From Burkholderiales bacterium (lineage in GTDB: Bacteria > Pseudomonadota > Gammaproteobacteria > Burkholderiales > Burkholderiaceae_C), in the NCBI GenBank assembly GCA_947450745.1, contig CANFYD010000330.1, positions 1 to 5,079 of the forward strand: a stretch of DNA of 5,079 bases, read 5' to 3'. Of the stretch, positions 1 to 5,079 are shown one piece after another. The notes beneath the pieces were generated by a model. It worked only from the letters and a program-made list of their open reading frames with translations. It was not told the DNA's origin and made no database searches. The position numbers and the translations under genes are program-made. How positions within the stretch are numbered: the stretch's first letter is position 1; every line of letters begins with the position of its first letter.

Positions 1-35
1 CACCTGCCAAAATTTGACAGGCTCCGCACCGACCC

Positions 36-61
36 AAGGCCGCCGATGAGCGGCCTTTTTT
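36..61 (+). terminator. Rho-independent terminator of an upstream gene outside the window
   Basis: A perfect 8-base-pair stem, AAGGCCGC at 36-43 with GCGGCCTT at 50-57, closes a 6-base loop CGATGA, and the run of six T at 56-61 follows on the + strand. This is the standard intrinsic terminator layout for rightward transcription. It would end a transcript entering from the left edge. In one reading frame a possible stop TGA lies at 15-17, which would put the terminator about 18 bases after a gene end, but too little of that gene is visible to name it. It also implies that folD does not simply read through from the upstream gene and needs its own promoter or leaky termination. Confidence 0.85.
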
Positions 62-101
62 GTCAATTCAGACCCACGCCCAACGCCCAAGCCCAACGAC
101 T

Positions 102-977
102 ATGACCGCACAACTGATAGACGGCGTCAAGCTGTCGCAACAAATCCGCGCCTCGGTCGCCCAACGCGCCGCCGCCCTGACCGAGCGCGGCGTCACGCCC
201 GGCTTGGCCGTGCTCCTGGTCGGCGACAGCCCCGCCTCACAGGTCTATGTGCGCAACAAGGTCAAGGCCTGCCAGGACGCCGGCCTGCACTCGGTGCTGG
301 AGAAGTACGACGCGACCCTGACCGAGGCCGAACTGCTGGCCCGCGTCGAAGCGCTCAACCTCGACCCCAGCATCCACGGCATCCTGGTGCAGTTGCCGCT
401 GCCCGCCCACATCGACGCCAACAAAGTGATCGAGGCGATCTCGCCGCTGAAGGACGTGGACGGCTTCCACATCGGCAGCGCCGGCGCGCTGATGGTCGGC
501 CGCATCGGCCAGGAGAGCGGTGGCTTCATCCCCTGCACGCCCTACGGCTGCATGAAGATGCTCGAATCGATCGGCGTCGACCCGCGCGGCAAACACGCGG
601 TGGTGATCGGCCGCAGCAACATCGTCGGCAAGCCGATGGCGATGCTGCTCTTGCAAGCCAGCGCCACCGTCACCATCTGTCATAGCGGGACGCCGGATTT
701 GGCCCTGTTCACCCGCCAAGCCGACATCATCGTGGCGGCGGTGGGCAAACAGAACGTCTTGACTGCCGACATGGTCAAACCCGGCGCGGTGGTGATCGAT
801 GTGGGCATGAACCGCAACGCCGAAGGCAAGCTCTGCGGCGATGTGGACTTTGCCGGTGTCAGCGAGGTGGCCGGTTGGATCACCCCGGTGCCCGGCGGTG
901 TAGGGCCCATGACGATCACCATGTTGTTGGTCAACACCATGGAAGCTGCCGAACGTGAGGCAAACGCCACCCCGTAG
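102..977 (+). CDS. folD: FolD, bifunctional methylenetetrahydrofolate dehydrogenase / methenyltetrahydrofolate cyclohydrolase
   Basis: FolD interconverts 5,10-methylene-, 5,10-methenyl- and 10-formyl-tetrahydrofolate in the cytosol, using NADP, and so supplies one-carbon units for purine and formyl-methionyl-tRNA synthesis. The 291-residue product matches the family's usual length (about 285-300). Visible motifs are the catalytic YVRNK block with Tyr49 and Lys53, ILVQLPLP (94-101), KDVDGFH (117-123) with Asp120, the Rossmann dinucleotide loop VVIGRSNIVGKP (about 167-178), and the C-terminal signature PVPGGVGPMT (262-271). All key residues are present. I chose ATG 102 because the protein then begins MTAQLIDG as homologs do. 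An in-frame TTG at 60 would add 14 unrelated residues and start inside the terminator T-run. No Shine-Dalgarno sequence precedes ATG 102, and no convincing promoter is visible in the short leader. prlC follows 73 bases downstream on the same strand. Confidence 0.97.
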   Translation: MTAQLIDGVKLSQQIRASVAQRAAALTERGVTPGLAVLLVGDSPASQVYVRNKVKACQDAGLHSVLEKYDATLTEAELLARVEALNLDPSIHGILVQLPLPAHIDANKVIEAISPLKDVDGFHIGSAGALMVGRIGQESGGFIPCTPYGCMKMLESIGVDPRGKHAVVIGRSNIVGKPMAMLLLQASATVTICHSGTPDLALFTRQADIIVAAVGKQNVLTADMVKPGAVVIDVGMNRNAEGKLCGDVDFAGVSEVAGWITPVPGGVGPMTITMLLVNTMEAAEREANATP

Positions 978-998
978 TCGCTGCGGGCTCCGCTTAGC

Positions 999-1026
999 TT
1001 GATCAGCTCGACTCAACGAAAGTAAT
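999..1026 (+). promoter_or_regulatory. Weak possible sigma-70 promoter before prlC
   Basis: TTGATC at 999-1004 and AGTAAT at 1021-1026 are separated by 16 bases and each match the -35 and -10 consensus at four of six positions. This is about what chance can give in a gap of this size. If real, transcription would start near 1033 and leave a very short leader of about 18 bases that still contains the ribosome-binding site at 1040-1043. Co-transcription with folD is an equally good explanation for prlC expression. Confidence 0.2.
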
Positions 1027-1050
1027 GCCCCTGCGGCACGGAGAACTGAA

Positions 1051-3087
1051 ATGAATCCTTTACTCAGCACCGCTGCCCTGCCCGCTTTTGCGAGCATCAA
1101 GCCCGAACATATTCAGCCGGCCATGACCGAGCTGCTGGCTGCGGCGAGCCAAGCGCTGGAGCGGGCGACCGACGCAGCCACGCCGGCCGATTACGAGCAG
1201 TTGTCGGCCACGCTCGGTGTAGCCACCGAGCGGCTCGGTGCGGCCTGGGGTGCCGTTGGCCACTTGAACGCGGTAGCCAACACGCCGGAATTGCGTGAGG
1301 CCTACAACGCTGCGCTGCCGGCCATTACCGAGTTTTTCACCCGCCAGGGTGCCGATGAGCGCCTGTTTGCCAAGTACAAGGCGATTGCCCAAAGCCCGGC
1401 GGCTGCACAGCTGAACCCGGCCCGCCAGCAAGCGCTGAAGCATTGGCTGCGCGACTTCGTGCTGTCGGGTGCCGACCTGACCGGCGCGGCCAAGACCCGT
1501 TTTGCCGCCATCCAGGAGCGCAGCGCCGAGCTGGGCCAGCAGTTCTCCGAGCATGTACTGGACGCCACCGATGGCTTTGCCTATTACGCCAGCGCCACTG
1601 AGCTGGCCGGCGTGCCCGCCGACGTGTTGACCGCCACCCGCGCGGCGGCCGAGGCCGAAGGCAAGGACGGTCACAAACTGACGCTGCATTTCCCCTGCTA
1701 TCTGCCGGTGATGCAGTACGCCGAAAGCTCGGCCCTGCGCGAGCGGCTCTACACCGCCTACGTCACCCGCGCCAGCGAACTGGGTGCCAAGCCTGAGCTG
1801 GACAACTCCGCCATCATCGAAGAGCTGCTGCGCTTGCGCCATGAAGAAGCGGCGCTGCTCGGCTTCGCCAATTTTGCCGAAGCCGCGATGGTCAGCAAGA
1901 TGGCCAGCTCGCCGGCCCAGGTGCTGGAGTTTTTGCGTGACCTGGCGGCCCGCGCCCGGCCGTTTGCGGTGAAAGACCTGGCCGAATTGCGCGCCTTTGC
2001 CGCGACTGAATTGGGCTTGGCCGAGATGCAAGTCTGGGACAACGCCTATGCGTCCGAAAAGCTGAAGGAAGCCCGCTACGCCTTCAGCGACCAGGAAGTG
2101 CGCCAGTACTTCACCGTGCCGCGCGTGCTGCAAGGCCTGTTCGACATCATCGAGCGGCTCTTCAACGTCAAGATCGTCGAGCAAACCGCCGAGGTCTGGC
2201 ATGACAGCGTGCGCTTTTACCGCCTCGACCGGGCCGGCGAGCTGGTCGGGCAGTTCTACCTCGACCTTTACGCCCGCCCGGGCAAGCGCCCCGGTGCCTG
2301 GATGGACGAAGTCCGCAGCCGCTGGGCACGGCCGGACGGGGTTCAGCAAACGCCGGTGGCGCAATTGGTCTGCAACTTCGCCTCGCCGGTCGGCACGAAG
2401 GGGCAAGAACGGCCGGCCCTGCTGACGCATGACGACGTGACCACGCTGTTCCATGAGTTTGGCCATGGCCTGCACCATTTGCTGACGCAAGTGAACGAGC
2501 TGGGCGTGTCGGGCATCTCCGGCGTGGAATGGGATGCCGTCGAGCTGCCGAGCCAGTTCATGGAGAACTTCTGCTGGGAATGGGAGGTGTTGCAGCAACT
2601 GACCCAGCATGTGGACAGCGGCGAGCCCTTGCCACGCGCCTTGTTCGACAAGATGACGGCGGCTAAAAACTTCCAGAGCGGCCTGCAAACGCTGCGCCAG
2701 ATCGAGTTTTCGCTGTTCGACATGCGCTTGCATGCCGAACCGGGGGCCGAATCCGCCGTGCAAGCGGTGCTGGACGAAGTACGCGCCGAGGTGGCCGTCA
2801 GCAAGACCGCTCCGTTCAACCGCTCGCAGCACAGCTTCTCGCACATCTTTGCGGGCGGTTATTCGGCCGGTTACTACAGCTACAAGTGGGCCGAGTTGCT
2901 GAGCGCCGATGCCTGGAGCGCCTTCGAAGTGGAAGGCGTGTTCAACGCCGCCACCGGCCAGCGCTATTTGCAGAACATCCTGGAAGTGGGCGGCTCCCGC
3001 GACGCGATGGACAACTTCAAGGCCTTCCGCGGCCGCGAGCCGACCATCGATGCGCTGCTGCGGCATCAGGGCATGGCCACCGCCTGA
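1051..3087 (+). CDS. prlC: Oligopeptidase A, M3-family zinc metallopeptidase
   Basis: This is a cytoplasmic zinc endopeptidase of family M3 (thimet oligopeptidase group) that cleaves short peptides. The E. coli relative PrlC/OpdA degrades cleaved signal peptides. The 678 residues match E. coli PrlC (680). The catalytic motif is HEFGH at 468-472, with His468 and His472 as zinc ligands and Glu469 as catalytic base. The third ligand is Glu498 in VELPSQFMEN (497-506). The glycine/tyrosine-rich substrate loop GGYSAGYYSYKW (602-613) supplies Tyr604, Tyr608 and Tyr611. The N-terminal FASIKPEHIQPAM is also typical, and there is no signal peptide. ATG 1051 is supported by GGAG at 1040-1043 with 7-base spacing. 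The gene runs 73 bases behind folD and could share its transcript. It converges on the OFA transporter gene. Dcp, the carboxypeptidase-like M3 member, is the main alternative, but length and N-terminus favour oligopeptidase A. Confidence 0.95.
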   Translation: MNPLLSTAALPAFASIKPEHIQPAMTELLAAASQALERATDAATPADYEQLSATLGVATERLGAAWGAVGHLNAVANTPELREAYNAALPAITEFFTRQGADERLFAKYKAIAQSPAAAQLNPARQQALKHWLRDFVLSGADLTGAAKTRFAAIQERSAELGQQFSEHVLDATDGFAYYASATELAGVPADVLTATRAAAEAEGKDGHKLTLHFPCYLPVMQYAESSALRERLYTAYVTRASELGAKPELDNSAIIEELLRLRHEEAALLGFANFAEAAMVSKMASSPAQVLEFLRDLAARARPFAVKDLAELRAFAATELGLAEMQVWDNAYASEKLKEARYAFSDQEVRQYFTVPRVLQGLFDIIERLFNVKIVEQTAEVWHDSVRFYRLDRAGELVGQFYLDLYARPGKRPGAWMDEVRSRWARPDGVQQTPVAQLVCNFASPVGTKGQERPALLTHDDVTTLFHEFGHGLHHLLTQVNELGVSGISGVEWDAVELPSQFMENFCWEWEVLQQLTQHVDSGEPLPRALFDKMTAAKNFQSGLQTLRQIEFSLFDMRLHAEPGAESAVQAVLDEVRAEVAVSKTAPFNRSQHSFSHIFAGGYSAGYYSYKWAELLSADAWSAFEVEGVFNAATGQRYLQNILEVGGSRDAMDNFKAFRGREPTIDALLRHQGMATA

Positions 3088-3108
3088 ATGGAGCTTGAAC
3101 GCGTGTGC

Positions 3109-3123
3109 CGCCGTTTTACGGCG
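3109..3123. repeat. Short inverted repeat after prlC
   Basis: CGCCGT (3109-3114) and ACGGCG (3118-3123) form a perfect 6-base-pair stem with a 3-base loop. It lies 21 bases after the prlC stop in the gap between convergent genes. No T-run follows it on either strand, so it is not a classical intrinsic terminator. It may slow 3' exonucleases or be incidental in GC-rich DNA. Confidence 0.4.
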
Positions 3124-3146
3124 ATGCACACCAATTGCCGTTGTTT

Positions 3147-3178
3147 CATGGTTCGGGGTGTTTCGCTCCCGGACCATG
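3147..3178. terminator. Hairpin between convergent prlC and OFA transporter genes, possible transcript-end structure
   Basis: CATGGTTCGGG (3147-3157) pairs with CCCGGACCATG (3168-3178) over 11 positions, ten Watson-Crick pairs plus one T-G wobble in RNA read from the + strand, around a 10-base loop. It sits 59 bases past the prlC stop and 5 bases past the OFA stop, so transcripts from both sides would fold it. There is no T-run after it in either direction, so it may act as a 3' stabilising stem or a Rho-assisted end rather than an intrinsic terminator. Confidence 0.5.
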
Positions 3179-3183
3179 GCAGA

Positions 3184-4854
3184 TCAATTGAAGAACTTGG
3201 CTGCACTCAGCAACGTCCGGTAGACGCCCCAGGCAAGTGGAATGCCCACGGCGCCCCAAGCCAGCACCACAGCAGCGCTTGAGGTGGTGCTGCCGCCCAC
3301 CGCCCTGCCGCGCCCCACTTCGTTGGCCAGGGCACGGTCATGCGCCAGGCGCTTTTCTTCGGCCAATTCGGCATCGGTCATGAACCATTTGTCGGCCAGC
3401 GGGCGCACCAGCAGGTTGCAGACCAAGCCGACCACCAGCATGCCGACCAGGATGTACATGGTCTGGTTGTAGACCTGCTCACGCGGGATGCCCAGCCCGA
3501 GTTGGTACTCGCGCATGTAGTTCACCACCACCGGACCCAAGATGCCGGCCGTCGCCCAGGCGGTCAGCAGCCGGCCGTGAATCGCCCCCACCATCTGGGT
3601 GCCGAACAGGTCGGCCAGATAAGCCGGCACGGTCGCAAAGCCGCCGCCGTACATGCTCAAAATGATGCAAAAGGCCGCCACGAACAGCAGCTTGCTGCCG
3701 GCACCGGCACTGCCGGGAATGCTGGCATAAAGCAGGCCGCCGAGCACAAAGAACACCACATAGGTCAGCTTGCGACCGAGCTTGTCGGACAAGCTGGCCC
3801 AGAAGAAGCGCCCGCCGATATTGAACAAGCTCAGCAGCGCGGTAAAGCCTGCGGCCACACCGGCAATGGCGCCCAGCTCGGCCTTGTCGAGTTCACCGAA
3901 CTTCTTGGCGACGCCGATCAAGCCGCCGCCGAACACCTCTTGCAACATCGGGCTGGCCATGCCGATCACGCCGATGCCGGCGCTGACGTTCATGCACAGC
4001 ACCATCCAGATCAGCCAGAACTGCGGAATGCTCCAGACCTTTTTCACATGCACATGGCGCTGCGTGATCATCACATTGCTGCTCGCTGCGGGAGGCGTCC
4101 AGCCGGCCGGCTTCCAGCCACTGGGCGGCACGCGGTAGCCCATCGCCCCGCCCATCATGAAGACGAAATAGATGGCGGCCATGACCAGAAAGGTCTGCGC
4201 CACACCGACGTTCGACGAAGTGGCGAACAGCTTCATCAGTTCGGCCGCCATCGGCGAGCCGATCATCGCGCCGCCGCCAAAGCCCATGATGGCCATGCCG
4301 GTCGCCATGCCGCGCTTGTCCGGGAACCACTTGATCAGCGTGGACACCGGCGAGATATAGCCCAGCCCCAGGCCGATGCCGCCAATCACCCCGGAGCCCA
4401 ACCACAGCAGCCAGAGCTGGTGGGTGTAGACGCCCAGCGCCGAGATCAGCAAACCGCCGCACCAGCACAGCGCCGACACGACCCCGGCCTTGCGTGGGCC
4501 GGCCCGCTCCAACCAGCCGCCCCACAGCGCGGCTGACGAGCCGAGCAGCACGAAGAACAGCGTGTACATCCAGCCCAGGCTGGAAATGCGCCAGTCGCAG
4601 CCGCTGGCAAACAGCTCGGCCAGCAAGCTCATGTCTTTTGGGCAAGTCTGTGCGGCGTTCAAGCCGATCGCCTTGGACAGTGGCAACCAGAACACCGAAA
4701 AGCCATAAGCCATGCCGATGCACAAGTGGATGGCCAGCGCGGCCGGCGGCACCAGCCAGCGGTTGAAGCCGGCACCGGCAATCGTGCGTTCTTTGTCGAG
4801 GAAGCTGAAAACAGCTGCGCTCGCTGATGATGATGCATTGGAGGATTCGCTCAT
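3184..4854 (-). CDS. OFA-family (oxalate/formate antiporter-like) MFS transporter with extra C-terminal helix
   Basis: This is an inner-membrane major facilitator of the OFA family, whose members move small carboxylates; the substrate here is unknown. The product has 556 residues, longer than the roughly 400-450 of compact members such as OxlT. By eye, twelve hydrophobic segments lie near 32-58, 92-113, 122-142, 147-170, 183-207, 220-240, 275-300, 326-348, 363-380, 388-410, 423-446 and 464-484. A thirteenth at about 526-548 follows a charged linker (490-520). Family hallmarks include GLGLGYISPVSTLIKWFPDK (161-180), MGFGGGAMIGSP (190-201) and the second-half MFS motif GRFFWASLSDKLGRK (348-362). 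The TM1-TM2 loop carries Cys71 and Cys86, and the central loop contains RHVHVKK (266-272). ATG 4854 is supported by GGAG at 4864-4861 with 6-base spacing. It lies 56 bases downstream of the Nramp-type gene and may be co-transcribed with it. The N-terminal 20 residues are Ser/Ala-rich and probably cytoplasmic. Confidence 0.92.
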   Translation of the reverse strand: MSESSNASSSASAAVFSFLDKERTIAGAGFNRWLVPPAALAIHLCIGMAYGFSVFWLPLSKAIGLNAAQTCPKDMSLLAELFASGCDWRISSLGWMYTLFFVLLGSSAALWGGWLERAGPRKAGVVSALCWCGGLLISALGVYTHQLWLLWLGSGVIGGIGLGLGYISPVSTLIKWFPDKRGMATGMAIMGFGGGAMIGSPMAAELMKLFATSSNVGVAQTFLVMAAIYFVFMMGGAMGYRVPPSGWKPAGWTPPAASSNVMITQRHVHVKKVWSIPQFWLIWMVLCMNVSAGIGVIGMASPMLQEVFGGGLIGVAKKFGELDKAELGAIAGVAAGFTALLSLFNIGGRFFWASLSDKLGRKLTYVVFFVLGGLLYASIPGSAGAGSKLLFVAAFCIILSMYGGGFATVPAYLADLFGTQMVGAIHGRLLTAWATAGILGPVVVNYMREYQLGLGIPREQVYNQTMYILVGMLVVGLVCNLLVRPLADKWFMTDAELAEEKRLAHDRALANEVGRGRAVGGSTTSSAAVVLAWGAVGIPLAWGVYRTLLSAAKFFN

Positions 4855-4873
4855 TTCCGTCTCCGCTAAGGGA

Positions 4874-4889
4874 TCAATCGTTCAATCGT
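4874..4889. repeat. Perfect 8-base tandem direct repeat in the mntH-OFA gap
   Basis: TCAATCGT occurs twice back to back (4874-4881 and 4882-4889), reading ACGATTGA twice on the coding strand of the transporters. It is in the 56-base gap between the Nramp-type gene stop and the OFA start, 10 bases upstream of the OFA ribosome-binding site. It could be a direct-repeat operator half-site pair or a recent slippage duplication. Nothing in the sequence identifies a regulator. Confidence 0.6.
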
Positions 4890-4910
4890 GAAACTGTCGG
4901 AATGGCTTGT

Positions 4911-5079
4911 TCAGCCCAACAACAGATCGGCCAGCAACCAAAGATTAGCCACGCTGATCAAGCCGAACAGCGCCCAGGCGGACAGCTTCAGCCACGGCCC
5001 ATTGGCGTAACTGCCCATCAAATGCCGGTCACTGGTGAGCCGGATCAACGGCCAGATGGCAAACGGCAGTTGCAGGCTC
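4911..5079 (-). CDS. mntH: Nramp-family Mn2+/H+ symporter MntH, C-terminal fragment (cut by window edge)
   Basis: Only the last 55 residues and the TGA stop (4913-4911) are in the window; the rest lies beyond the right edge, so the gene is partial only because of the window. Read on the minus strand the fragment contains LQLPFAIWPLIRLTSD, then HLMGSYAN, then a final hydrophobic helix ending LWLLADLLLG. This matches the end of MntH as I recall it from E. coli, with its PLVxFTSDxxLMG pattern and terminal W(x)nNxWLL helix. The family imports Mn2+ (also Fe2+ and other divalent metals) with protons across the inner membrane. The metal-binding DPGN and MPH motifs lie in the missing part, so metal specificity cannot be judged. 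Its orientation and the 56-base gap to the OFA gene suggest a shared transcript. Confidence 0.85.
   Translation of the reverse strand, partial: SLQLPFAIWPLIRLTSDRHLMGSYANGPWLKLSAWALFGLISVANLWLLADLLLG

Noticed and set aside
3..21. Imperfect inverted repeat CCTGCCAA / TTGACAGG at the left edge
   Set aside because: It is an 8-position stem with one mismatch and a 3-base loop, possibly overlapping the end of an upstream gene. It is too weak and too near the edge to interpret.
14..42. TTGACA at 14-19 as a -35 box for folD
   Set aside because: It is a perfect -35 hexamer, but at 16-18 base spacing the sequence is GC-rich terminator stem with no -10 element.
60..101. TTG at 60 as the folD start
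   Set aside because: It lies in the terminator T-run and would add a Pro/Thr-rich extension absent from FolD proteins; ATG 102 gives the normal N-terminus.
237..1100. A 287-codon minus-strand open frame opposite folD
   Set aside because: It has the same shadow composition, no domain, and overlaps both folD and the start of prlC.
1060..3177. A 705-codon open frame on the minus strand covering almost all of prlC
   Set aside because: It is the mirror of a GC-rich gene with biased third positions. Its translation is rich in His, Gln, Arg and Gly, has no recognisable domain, and opposes a fully intact M3 peptidase.
3088..3282. A 64-codon + strand open frame starting immediately after the prlC stop
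   Set aside because: It runs through the intergenic hairpins and into the OFA C-terminus, has no clear ribosome-binding site of its own and shows no protein-like features.
3340..4536. A 398-codon open frame on the + strand opposite the OFA transporter
   Set aside because: The product is a His/Gln/Ala-rich low-complexity shadow of the transporter codons, while the opposite strand encodes a complete, motif-bearing MFS protein.

Overview
This 5,079-base, GC-rich window looks like ordinary chromosomal housekeeping DNA from a betaproteobacterium. My best guess is the order Burkholderiales, near the Comamonadaceae or the Roseateles/Rhizobacter relatives. That placement rests on protein flavour, strong G/C preference at third codon positions and a folD then M3-oligopeptidase gene order I associate with that group. 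No database search was run. I see no mobile element, CRISPR array, tRNA or rRNA.

Layout. Positions 1-61 hold the tail end of something transcribed rightward, closed by a clear Rho-independent terminator (36-61). folD (start taken at 102, ends 977) and prlC (1051-3087) follow on the + strand with a 73-base gap. A 96-base gap (3088-3183) with two hairpins separates them from two minus-strand genes that converge on them: an OFA-family major facilitator transporter (3184-4854) and, upstream of it, the C-terminal 55 residues of an Nramp-type Mn2+/H+ transporter (4911-5079), cut by the window edge. All four proteins are densely packed and no gap exceeds about 100 bases.

How the genes relate. FolD makes one-carbon folate intermediates. 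PrlC degrades peptides in the cytoplasm. They share no obvious pathway, so their adjacency is more likely co-transcription convenience than a functional system. The two membrane transporters on the other strand may be one transcription unit, with a 56-base gap and a good ribosome-binding site. The OFA protein probably carries a small carboxylate, but its substrate cannot be read from sequence.

I found no convincing undescribed system. The points most worth a second look are in the OFA transporter: an extra hydrophobic helix after a charged linker at its C-terminus, a two-cysteine insertion in the first periplasmic loop, and no lysine in the helix where characterised oxalate exchangers have one. 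Smaller points are a perfect 8-base tandem repeat in the mntH-OFA gap and a repetitive, Shine-Dalgarno-free leader before folD.
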